Shown piece after piece: positions 51,093 to 59,641 of a stretch of DNA of 64,000 nt (the first letter of the stretch is position 1; every line of letters starts with the position of its first letter). The stretch is from Andalucia godoyi (lineage: Eukaryota; Discoba; Jakobea; Jakobida; Andaluciidae). The stretch lies in assembly GCA_009859145.1 (NCBI GenBank), contig VRVR01000061.1, positions 1 through 64,000 of the forward strand. Reading direction: 5' to 3'. The translations under genes and the position numbers were made by a program. Below the pieces are notes generated by a model, which was not told the origin of the DNA, made no database searches, and was given only the letters and a program-made list of their open reading frames with translations.

Positions 51093-53288
51093 ATGGGACA
51101 GTGTACTAGCGATTGTGCAGGGGATGCACGCGTGACAGCGTCTCGCAAGAGTGATGTGTATCGTGCATCGTCCGCGTTTGCAAAGAAACCCGACCAAGGC
51201 CAACAACAACAACAACAACAACAACAAGAACAAGAACAAGAACGGCAAGAAGGAGAAGCTGGCGTTGGAAAGGACACGAGACTGGCGGCAACGGCATCTC
51301 CGAGAAGATACGAGACACACTCCATCCACGGCGACCAGGATCTCAAAGACGTCTTTCGGCTCGACAATGAAGCACTGTGGTGCTGGAATCGACGCGGATT
51401 CCGGGCGTCGCAACATATCGGTCGAGTTCTGTGCAAGCTGCGAAATCCAACTGGGGATTCGCAAACGACACAACAACAGCAGCAATTCTGCGGGATTGCA
51501 GAGGATTCACGACTGCTGAAAAGCTCGGTGACACCGGAGACGGAGGCGACGGCAGCCTCGGCATCATCGACACTCCGGCTCCGTTCCATTCGACAGCTAA
51601 GCCTCGACAAATCGCGGTCCAAGGCCATGATCTCTCAGTTGGCTGGCACCGAGGAAGAAGAGCCGCAGAAATGGATTCGTCTGAACGGGCGATTTTCGAC
51701 GCCGAGGATGAACATTGTTCCGTTCCAGAAGAAGCGGCCGATTGCACTTCCCGATTCTCAGAACCTGCTCACAGAAATTCAAAAACGAAGAAGCCTTGGC
51801 ACACAGAACAGAACTGCAGAGGTAGCTGCAAGCGAGATTCCAAGTGTAGAATCTGAAAATCACGGCCCGTGGCAACGCGTGGAGTCTGTGGAAATCAGTG
51901 TCTGTGCTGCTGACTCGCAGAAGACCATCGTTCGTCAGCGGCGAGACACGGATCATGATCTCCATGATCACCGCGAGCGTCAAGACCAAGCTGATCGTTC
52001 TGACATTGCGGTGGAGGCTGGTCTGCAACTGCACGGTCATCACGAGAGCCTTCCTGCGATTCTTCCCAGCTGCAAGATGTCGATCGACACACCATGTATC
52101 ACCGCAAGAGAGCCCACGGCGGATGATCCGGAAAGCAAGCGGAGGCACGGCATTGACCATGATCGGCTTGGAGGACCTGGAGATGACAAGCGCAAAGAAG
52201 ACGCGGTTGCGACACCACGACTGGTGGTGGTGAAGAAAGAGTCGCGATCGGATCTCATGGTCGCCAGGGACTCCCGAGCACCGCAAGAAACGAGAATTGT
52301 CATCTCTCGAGACGGCTCCGCAACAGCATATCGGAGCCAGCAAGCAGCAGCAAGTGCAGAATACGTGTTGCCGGAAGATGAGGAGAGCCCGCATTCTGCC
52401 CCGATGCTCGAGCACAGCCCACCATCTTTCGCTATCGCGTCTAAGGACCCGCACGGCAAGCTTTTGGAAATCTATGCAGCGAAGCACGCAACGGACAACA
52501 TGCATCCGGTCACCTTGCAGGTGTACAATGAAACATACTTTCCCGTCCGGCTGGCTCTTGTGTGTGTGGCTTGCAACTGTGACGTGTCATCCTCGACCAT
52601 GGCGCTAGTGGAGCACTCCCTGACGGTCGTTCCGAGCCGATCGGTGCCCGTGCAGCAAAGACGCCATCGACCTCGAGCAGCAGCGGCGGCGGCGACAACT
52701 GCGGGAGATCCCGATGATGATCAAGACAAGTTTGGCGCGCATGCAACACTGGTGTATGTGACGTGCTGTGCGATAGCCTACATCCGAATTACGCAGGGGT
52801 GGGAATGTGCCGCGATCATGGGCTCCGAGCTGGACTTCATACGAACGTCCCGAACCGGATACGCGATCGTCATTGAGAACATCCCAAAGTCCAGCAAGAC
52901 TGCTGTCGCGCACGCGCAATCCCAAACAATGCAGTCGCAGCCGCAGTCGCAGCCGCAGTCAGCACCCTGTACCGTCGGTCTGCAGGACACGATGCGCGTT
53001 CGGCTTGTGCTGAATGCCACGACACTCGGAACCGCACCAGCTCACACTCTCTCTACGTTGACCAGCGCCAGTACTAGTGCCACTGCACCGGAGGCACGAA
53101 GCCTGAAAGAGAGAAGTGGCGGCGGCGACGCAACCTCCCGACCTGCGACAACCATTCCCCTGCGGGTGCTTGTAACGGAAGAGCAGAGCTCGTCACACCA
53201 CGGGAACGAAGACGGCTGGACGAACACGTTTCTTCATACGCAGCAGCTCATGCACATCGCACCTTTGCGTGCTCAGTGTAAACAGTAA
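51093..53288 (+). CDS. Unknown protein with N-myristoylation/palmitoylation signal
   Basis: 731 aa from ATG 51093. It begins MGQCTSDC: Gly2 with Ser/Thr at position 6 fits N-myristoyltransferase sites, and Cys4/Cys8 could be palmitoylated, so membrane attachment is likely. A poly-Gln/Glu run follows (about 35-52). Most of the length (50-470) is polar, Ser/Arg/Asp-rich and probably disordered. A structured C-terminal part (about 480-660) starts near PVTLQVYNETYFPVRLALV and looks beta-rich; its fold is unidentified. There is no kinase or GTPase motif. Confidence 0.85.
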   Translation: MGQCTSDCAGDARVTASRKSDVYRASSAFAKKPDQGQQQQQQQQQEQEQERQEGEAGVGKDTRLAATASPRRYETHSIHGDQDLKDVFRLDNEALWCWNRRGFRASQHIGRVLCKLRNPTGDSQTTQQQQQFCGIAEDSRLLKSSVTPETEATAASASSTLRLRSIRQLSLDKSRSKAMISQLAGTEEEEPQKWIRLNGRFSTPRMNIVPFQKKRPIALPDSQNLLTEIQKRRSLGTQNRTAEVAASEIPSVESENHGPWQRVESVEISVCAADSQKTIVRQRRDTDHDLHDHRERQDQADRSDIAVEAGLQLHGHHESLPAILPSCKMSIDTPCITAREPTADDPESKRRHGIDHDRLGGPGDDKRKEDAVATPRLVVVKKESRSDLMVARDSRAPQETRIVISRDGSATAYRSQQAAASAEYVLPEDEESPHSAPMLEHSPPSFAIASKDPHGKLLEIYAAKHATDNMHPVTLQVYNETYFPVRLALVCVACNCDVSSSTMALVEHSLTVVPSRSVPVQQRRHRPRAAAAAATTAGDPDDDQDKFGAHATLVYVTCCAIAYIRITQGWECAAIMGSELDFIRTSRTGYAIVIENIPKSSKTAVAHAQSQTMQSQPQSQPQSAPCTVGLQDTMRVRLVLNATTLGTAPAHTLSTLTSASTSATAPEARSLKERSGGGDATSRPATTIPLRVLVTEEQSSSHHGNEDGWTNTFLHTQQLMHIAPLRAQCKQ

Positions 53289-53377
53289 TCAGCGAAGATG
53301 TCCCCTGCGATATGGGTGACAGCTTTGTGTATCAATGTTGAACGTCAAACAATACGATGTCTCCGTGCTTCACCTTT

Positions 53378-53610
53378 TATTCTTTTCATCTATTATTTTT
53401 CTATTTGGTTGTGTTTTACTATCGACCCCTCAAGCAGACAAAACATCACATGGCTCCATAGAGGGGGACTTCCCAGCAAACTCAAACAAAGCGACGACCC
53501 TTTGATATAAAGCAATCTGCGTTGAAGAGTTGGTGCTCGCCCCAATTAATTAATAAAAAAACACGTGGGTTGGATCTGTCTTCGGTGACAGCGTAGCCAA
53601 TGATGATCAA
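53378..53610 (-). repeat. Dispersed repeat, copy C (internally deleted)
   Basis: Read on the minus strand, its left part matches copy B at 57963-58070 (TTGATCATCATTGG, AGACAGATCCAA, GGGGCGAGCACCAACTCT). Its right part matches 58275-58380 nearly base for base (GTTTGAGTTTGCTGGGAAGT). About 200 bp of copy B between these parts are missing. Confidence 0.85.
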
Positions 53611-53758
53611 TAATGATTCATACTTTGGCGAGCGGCCCCAATAGGTGGTGAATCAGTACTGGAAACGTATTAAAAAAAAGTACGCACTGTAAGAAAACAA
53701 ACCAAAAGTCGGTCCAAGGAAAGGAAAGAAGAAGAGGAAAAAAAAATCAAAAATGTTA

Positions 53759-53830
53759 GGGAGATGCCGGGAATCGAACCCGGGACCACTCCGACCCGAA
53801 CGGAGTATTCTACTACTGAACTACACCTCC
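53759..53830 (-). tRNA. tRNA-Pro(CGG)
   Basis: 72 nt with discriminator C. Acceptor GGAGGTG/CATCTCC (one G-T pair), anticodon stem CTCCG/CGGAG with loop TTCGGGT giving anticodon CGG, and T arm CCGGG-TTCGATT-CCCGG. No intron. Confidence 0.95.
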
Positions 53831-54054
53831 AAGCGACACGATGCCTCTGCTTGCTCTTCTTGATGAGTGAAAATGATTTCGCGCATCCTTTTTTACGGTT
53901 TCTGTTTTCATCGTTGTCTTTTCTAAAGCACTTCACGACTTTTCAACATTTACTTGCATTCATTTATTGGTTTGGTTTGGTTTTGTTTTGTTTTGGCGGA
54001 TTTTGGTTCATTTACGTTGCGTTTTTACAGCTGGATTTTACAAGTTGGAAAAGG

Positions 54055-55095
54055 ATGTCGCGACCTGAGCATGCGGCGCCGCCAGAGATTGTATGTGTAT
54101 TGCTTCTTATGATTGGTGGGGTGTCTCCATTCGGCGACAGAGATTTGCGGATAGGAAGAATGCGTGTTGTAAATGATCCTAATGCGAGTTATTTGCTGTA
54201 TTGGCTTTGCTTGATGGGTTTTCTTGATTGGTTTGGATTCATGAATTCGCAGTTTTACAATGTTGACGAGGCCGCAAAGTATGCAATGAATTCGCGGATG
54301 ATATACATCCAGAGTGTGATGGCTGAGCGCGCGCTGCAGCTTTTGAACTTGAAGGATGAAAATGCACTGATTCTTGATATTGGGTGTGGATCTGGACTGT
54401 CTGGCGAGGTGCTGTCGAACAAGGGGCTTGCGTGGATCGGAACCGACATCTCGTCAAGCATGCTCTCAGTCGCAATGCAACGTGAAGTAGACGGAGATGT
54501 CATTCTCGGAGACATGGGCGAAGGACTGCCATTCCGCCCGGGTGTGTTCGACGGCGCAATCTCCATCTCTGCACTCCAGTGGCTGTGCAACGCAGACTTT
54601 ACAGACGCAAACCCTTACAAACGATGCATGAAGCTGTTTACAAGGCTCTACGCAGCTCTTAAAAGGGGAACGCGTGCTGTGTTCCAGTGGTATCCCGAGA
54701 ACACCAAGCAGATGGAAATGGTCACTGCTGCTGCGATGAAGTGCGGGTTTACGGGAGGTATGATCATTGACTATCCGCACTCCACGAGAGCAAAGAAGTA
54801 CTTTTTGGTTCTGTTCTGCGGTGCCTCCTCGGATCCAAGCGAGGAGGCGCCAAAAGCACTTGGGACGAACGGAGAAGAACCGGACGAAGGAGACGCCGGC
54901 GCAGAAGGCGAGGGTGCACCGACCTCTGCGTCTGTTCTCGGGGCATCCAGAAGGAGAGTATCAAGGAGAGGGAAAAAGGTTTCAGTCAAGTCCAGGGAGT
55001 GGATCCAGAGCAAGAAGGACAGACAACGCAGACAAGGAAAGGAAGTGAGAAGCGACTCCAAGTACACTGGCAGAAAACGCAAGGGAAAGTTCTAA
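54055..55095 (+). CDS. BUD23: BUD23/WBSCR22-type 18S rRNA methyltransferase, one intron
   Basis: Exon 1 is 54055-54090 and exon 2 is 54253-55095; the 162-bp intron starts GTATGT and ends CGCAG. The spliced product is 292 aa. Splicing joins MSRPEHAAPPEI to FYNVDEAAKYAMNSRMIYIQ, exactly the family's conserved N-terminus. SAM-binding motif I is DIGCGSGLSG, and the GDMGEGLPF and ISALQWLCNAD segments are typical. The C-terminal WBS-type basic tail ends GRKRKGKF. BUD23 with TRM112 makes m7G in 18S rRNA and supports small-subunit export. The intron length is a multiple of three and contains no stop, so the unspliced frame is also open. An acidic/Ala-rich insert precedes the tail. Confidence 0.95.
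   Translation: MSRPEHAAPPEIVCVLLLMIGGVSPFGDRDLRIGRMRVVNDPNASYLLYWLCLMGFLDWFGFMNSQFYNVDEAAKYAMNSRMIYIQSVMAERALQLLNLKDENALILDIGCGSGLSGEVLSNKGLAWIGTDISSSMLSVAMQREVDGDVILGDMGEGLPFRPGVFDGAISISALQWLCNADFTDANPYKRCMKLFTRLYAALKRGTRAVFQWYPENTKQMEMVTAAAMKCGFTGGMIIDYPHSTRAKKYFLVLFCGASSDPSEEAPKALGTNGEEPDEGDAGAEGEGAPTSASVLGASRRRVSRRGKKVSVKSREWIQSKKDRQRRQGKEVRSDSKYTGRKRKGKF
54091..54252 (+). other. In-frame, stopless intron of BUD23
   Basis: 162 bp (54 codons), donor GTATGT, acceptor CGCAG, no stop in the BUD23 frame. Conservation of the flanking residues shows it is removed. Confidence 0.9.
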
Positions 55096-55248
55096 CACTC
55101 AGCGTGAATGCTGTGTGGTGCAGACGTACAGCATGGCTCAACTTTACATGATTTACATTTGACGAAAGGGGAAAGGGGGACTAATTAATTAATTAAAAAT
55201 AAAAAATAAAAAAAGAGGCAAGATATAAAATACTGCGAAGCTTCAGAT

Positions 55249-57330
55249 CTAGTGATAGCGCGCATCGTCGGAAGCCCATTCATCACCCCAGTATTCATCC
55301 GACTCGACAGCATCTCCGCCAGGATGCGCATTGTCGTCGGCATAGTCGACATATCCCTCTGCCGTGTATGCGTCACCAGCATCGTCGCCGTCGTCATCGT
55401 CTGCTGCTGCATATGCCTGGTTTGCACGGACGAAATGAGACGTTCCGTCCGGGAAGCGGATTTCCTTGTCGCCAGCCGGATAGTGCTTCTCAATCTGGCC
55501 GTTCTCAAAATAGTAGATTTGGACACCATCTGGATACGAAACATGCGTCGTTTTGGGTTTCGCATAGTAGTACTCGCATCGATCTGCATACTTTGTCTTT
55601 GAATCTCCATTGTGAAAGTACGTGACCGTGCGGTCTGCATGCTTCTCCACCCGCGTGCCCACAGGAAACAGGACAACCTCACAATGCTCAAACACAAACA
55701 CCGATTTTGAATTTCCTTTCTGTGCTGACAAGAGCCTGCCAAACGAGGCGTCCGGCGCAAATCCAAAGTCTTGCGGTCGCAAATTGGATGCGGCTGTCGA
55801 TTTGCTGGACACTGAAGCACCGGCAACAGCAGCAGCAGCAGAAGAAGAAGAAGGAGGAGGAGGGCGAAGAGGGCCAGAAGACTGTGTCAATGACGATGAC
55901 GTTAATATTGCAGACGACGTCGGTAAGAATGTGGACGGTGGGGCACCAGACGCCAGCTCCTGCCTCTGCTCTGCGATTGACAGAGGTTTCTGAGCAATCT
56001 TTCTCCATTTGTCCTTCCACTCTTTCTCGCGCTTGGACCAATCCTTTTCCTTTTCCGCAATCTCCTTTTCCTTTGCTGCAATCTGCTGCTCAAGCTGAGA
56101 GATCTTTTCTTTTTGAAACGCGACCTGTCTCTGCAGCCGATCCACTGCCATTTTGTGCTTGGATGCCGCGTCCTTTTGAAGCTTGTCCATTTCGGCGACT
56201 TTCTCACGCAGCGCAGCCAGCTCAGCATCATTCGACGTCTTTGAGTTTGCGGACATCACTTGCAGCGATCTCTTCTCTCTCTCAACGGCCGCTTTCTCCT
56301 TTCGAATCTTCTCACTCTCTGCTTCTCGGAACCGAATAAACTCGTTGCGCTCCGCCTCTAGCTTCTTGGAGGCCTCCAGTTTCTCGATGTTGATCTTTTC
56401 AATTTTCGATTCATATAATTCCCTGGTCTTCCTCAGGCTTTCAATCTCGGACAACAGCGTCGTTTCCTTGTCGAGAATATCCAGCACATCCTCCGGTGCA
56501 TGATGCACTTCCTTTGCATGATGAATCTGCGATGCGCCAGCAGCAGGTGGCTTTCCCGAACTTGCTGACTGCCGAACCACCGGTTGTTGTGCGTGCTGTT
56601 GCTGCTGCGGATGGTGTGCATGAGCCATTCTGCTCATTGGAAGCATCGACGCCTGGGAAGCAGGCCTTGATGCAGCAGGCGGCTTACCATAGCTCGTAAG
56701 CATTCTCCTGTGATCTTCAGCTTCATCCAACGAAGACTCTACGCTTTCATCATGATCAATGCCCACATCATCATTCCCGCTCCTGGCATCCTCATCTGCT
56801 CTCTGCTCGTCCTCTCCCTCGTCTTTTTGTGGCCACTGGCGTTGGTGTTCGTGCTGATGCTGATGCTGATGCTGATGCTGGTGATGGCCATTTTCGATGT
56901 GATAACTATGCTCCGCTGCTTCACCGTCGTAATCATCCGACTCGACATGGTCTGCGAATCCAGAAGGTCGGAATGTCGAATATGTGTGATTGCGTGCGAA
57001 CGACTCGCCCAACTCATCAGCACCCTCCTCCTCGGACTCGGCGCCCTCCTCTCCCGACTCTTCATTCTGCCACACATTTGTGTTCTGCGATTTCGCTGGA
57101 TTTCGAAGAGGCTGCTGAACTGGAGACGCGGCGACCCGCGAAGAACCAGGACGTGATCCTGGCGTCTGCCGCTCTTGTTGCTCACGCAGCTTGCGCTCCA
57201 ATAGCTCCTCAAACGACAGTCCGGTTGCGCGAATCGGCTGCGCGTCCAACGGCTGGGAATCCACGCCAAGCGACTCATACGCTGATGATATTCGATCCAG
57301 CAAATCATCCGGCCCGCCAGACATCATCAT
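55249..57330 (-). CDS. CPAP/SAS-4-like centriolar protein (TCP10 C-terminal domain)
   Basis: 693 aa from ATG 57330. A long, acidic, His/Gln-rich N-terminus (1-250) is followed by a coiled coil (about 270-450). A Ser/Ala linker leads to the C-terminal G-box/TCP10 domain (about 545-640). That domain has short beta repeats: [33 protein letters not shown] and [12 protein letters not shown]. This repeat is the hallmark of CPAP/SAS-4, which binds STIL and tubulin and controls centriole length. The protein is shorter than animal CPAP (over 1300 aa); the PN2-3 tubulin motif is not evident. A TCP10-like paralogue is the alternative. Confidence 0.9.
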   Translation of the reverse strand: MMMSGGPDDLLDRISSAYESLGVDSQPLDAQPIRATGLSFEELLERKLREQQERQTPGSRPGSSRVAASPVQQPLRNPAKSQNTNVWQNEESGEEGAESEEEGADELGESFARNHTYSTFRPSGFADHVESDDYDGEAAEHSYHIENGHHQHQHQHQHQHEHQRQWPQKDEGEDEQRADEDARSGNDDVGIDHDESVESSLDEAEDHRRMLTSYGKPPAASRPASQASMLPMSRMAHAHHPQQQQHAQQPVVRQSASSGKPPAAGASQIHHAKEVHHAPEDVLDILDKETTLLSEIESLRKTRELYESKIEKINIEKLEASKKLEAERNEFIRFREAESEKIRKEKAAVEREKRSLQVMSANSKTSNDAELAALREKVAEMDKLQKDAASKHKMAVDRLQRQVAFQKEKISQLEQQIAAKEKEIAEKEKDWSKREKEWKDKWRKIAQKPLSIAEQRQELASGAPPSTFLPTSSAILTSSSLTQSSGPLRPPPPSSSSAAAAVAGASVSSKSTAASNLRPQDFGFAPDASFGRLLSAQKGNSKSVFVFEHCEVVLFPVGTRVEKHADRTVTYFHNGDSKTKYADRCEYYYAKPKTTHVSYPDGVQIYYFENGQIEKHYPAGDKEIRFPDGTSHFVRANQAYAAADDDDGDDAGDAYTAEGYVDYADDNAHPGGDAVESDEYWGDEWASDDARYH

Positions 57331-58567
57331 TCCACGAAAATCTCAAACTAGATCACAAAAACAAAAACGAAAACTTTTTTCAACCTGAATTAAATTAAAT
57401 TAAGAAGCAAAAGAAGAAAAGGTTGGAAAAACAAATCAAATAAGCATACTTCATCCTTGGAAAAATAGACAGACCGAAATATAATAAAACACGAAACCTG
57501 GAAAATATCAAAAGACAAACGACTCGGGCGGGAATGTCGATAGCCCATTTTTTGCTGCTTTAATAATTTTTTGTTTTTTTTTTTACAGCAGGAAACAGAA
57601 GTGTGGAGAGAAAAACGCACACCTTTCCGTGTTCAACGAAAGGCATAGCTGTTTCTACTCGCTGCCTGAATTCTGTGATGGGATGTGTCACAAGCGTCGT
57701 GCGTTTCTGACTGAAAGACAACTGGTCTTTTGGAAGGAAGAATTAGAGTGGTATCCAGTGAATCTAAAACATGGACTCGCGGATGCCTTTGAAGGATAAT
57801 GCTATAACCGTCTCTTCTGTGATGCAATGAATGGCTGTTGCTGGCTACAGCCATAAGGTTGACGATTACTTGACGACCATGCATCCATTCTGAGAAAATT
57901 TACCGTTGTAAGTTTGTGCTTAGATATGTCACTGTAAACATGTAAGTAACTAACTATGCCGCTTGATCATCATTGGGTAAGGTGTCGCAGAAGACAGATC
58001 CAAGCCACGTGTTCTTTGTTTTTATTTTGGGGGGCGAGCACCAACTCTGCATCAAAAGGGTCATCGCAACCAACATGTTCCCCCGATCGATTCAGCATTC
58101 AAAATTGAACGTCGCTCGCAAACTGCGTTGGTCGGGCGGATGCGAATACTCGCATTCCGAACGCGCAATCGAACACACATCTCCGTGGTTCGATGATCAT
58201 CAGCTTGCTCGGCAAGTTGCGACGAGAGGGGGATCAACGGGTTTCTTTGGTTCTCGGCATCTTCGGGCATGGCCGGTTTGAGTTTGCTGGGAAGTCCCCC
58301 TCTATGGAGCCATGTGATGTTTTGTCTGCTTGAGGGGTCGATAGTAAACCACAGCCAAACAGAAAATAGCTGAAAGAAGAATGGGCTTGACTACGGTAGG
58401 AAGATCACATTGTTCTGATGGTCAATGTTGATGCACAACGCTGCCAGCCGTCTTTTCTCGTTCCTGCCAAAAGAGCGGAAAACAGAAGACGAGCGCGTGG
58501 ACACTGGACAGCTCTTCAGAAGAAGCTGGCATAAAAAGGCATTTTTCCTTTTCATGATACTGACGAA
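57331..58567 (+). other. Intergenic with dispersed repeat copy B
   Basis: 1.2 kb between the divergent CPAP-like and membrane-protein genes. Copy B of the repeat occupies 57963-58405. The remaining sequence shows no gene. Confidence 0.6.
57963..58405 (+). repeat. Dispersed repeat, copy B (longest)
   Basis: Starts TTGATCATCATTGG and runs to GACTACGGTAGGAAGATC. The right half matches copy A; both ends match copy C. About 440 bp with no long coding frame. It contains GGTTCGATGAT near 58190, which resembles a pol III B box only loosely. No terminal inverted repeats were found by eye. Confidence 0.8.
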
Positions 58568-59407
58568 ATGGTGATGATGTTGCAACGGATGTTCGATCAG
58601 TTGATGCGAGTTTCATTTCGTGGAACTGGAGCCTCTGTGGCATTTGTCGTGTGCAACATCCTCGTGTGCATTTGCAGCATTTTGTTTGGCTGCTTCATTG
58701 TATTTCCAAGTCTGCAAGAAAACACCATTATTTTCATCGCCATGGTTGCGTTGACCATATACGTTATTTTGGTGTCAGCGTTTGTGATTCTGCTGTTTGC
58801 TGCGTGGAACCGCGCCGCACGGACGTCGCACATCTCGCACAAGCATGACTGGATCGTGAAGTACAACCTCGTCTTGCTGTGCATCCTGACCGGCGTTGAT
58901 TTGTCATCAACTCCCTTGGCAGGCATTTTCATCAGCCCGATCTTCCTTGTATTCGACGAGCTGGCCGTGGTTTTCACTTACGCCATCACTGCGTCTGCGT
59001 TTGCGTACATCGATGTGCTGTGGTACTATCCGATCGTGACTCGGCGGATCCATGCCTGGCAAATACGCCTGGTCTACGCAAATGTGTCGCTGCTGCTCTT
59101 TGTTCTTGCGCTGATTAATCTGCTGTACGAATTCTCAGGATACTTGGTGCTACCTTCCGATTCCAACGAGTCTCTCGCGCTGCGCATATTCTTCCTCGCG
59201 TGCATCGTTCTGCGCCTCAAAGTCTACCCGGTTGTGCTTCAGGTGTTCATCCACAAGATGATGTGGCCTGAGAGACTGGTGGTGGCTAGAGAAACAAAAA
59301 CGGCTGCGGTCTTTTGGAAGAATGCAGCGCTCTCGGTCTCGGAACCCGTCGCAACGCAACTGCACGTGATGTTGCTCGACGAAGAAGAATCCCGTGAGCT
59401 GCCGTAG
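58568..59407 (+). CDS. Multi-pass membrane protein of unknown family
   Basis: 279 aa from ATG 58568. About seven hydrophobic helices are visible (near residues 22-45, 52-78, 97-115, 118-140, 142-160, 177-200 and 210-232) with charged loops and a polar C-terminal tail of about 45 residues. The layout resembles a seven-helix receptor-like or transporter-like protein. I see no diagnostic motif and no clear similarity to the membrane protein at 13.6-14.5 kb. The polar tail is probably cytosolic. Confidence 0.85.
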   Translation: MVMMLQRMFDQLMRVSFRGTGASVAFVVCNILVCICSILFGCFIVFPSLQENTIIFIAMVALTIYVILVSAFVILLFAAWNRAARTSHISHKHDWIVKYNLVLLCILTGVDLSSTPLAGIFISPIFLVFDELAVVFTYAITASAFAYIDVLWYYPIVTRRIHAWQIRLVYANVSLLLFVLALINLLYEFSGYLVLPSDSNESLALRIFFLACIVLRLKVYPVVLQVFIHKMMWPERLVVARETKTAAVFWKNAALSVSEPVATQLHVMLLDEEESRELP

Positions 59408-59641
59408 CCAAGGAAGGCAAGGCTTTCTTCTCCCTTATGCCATCGGAGTCGACAGCATTCAATATCCGATATTCGACAAAATCGGCAGTCGGACTCACAA
59501 CTCGAGGAAATAATCCGATAACGTCTCTTCTTGCTCTTCTTCCTTTTGTTTGACTGATTGGTTTTGTTTTTTTCCTTTAACACGAATATATTTGCATTGT
59601 CCAGTATTGCAAAGAAAAAGAGAGGGTGGGCCAGAGAGGGA

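Noticed and set aside
53585-53610. U4-snRNA-like stretch CGTAGCCAATGA
   Set aside because: Short match only, part of the dispersed repeat, with no U4 stems around it.
53764-54054. N-terminal extension of BUD23 starting within the tRNA
   Set aside because: The frame opens inside tRNA-Pro and the family start MSRPEH lies at 54055.
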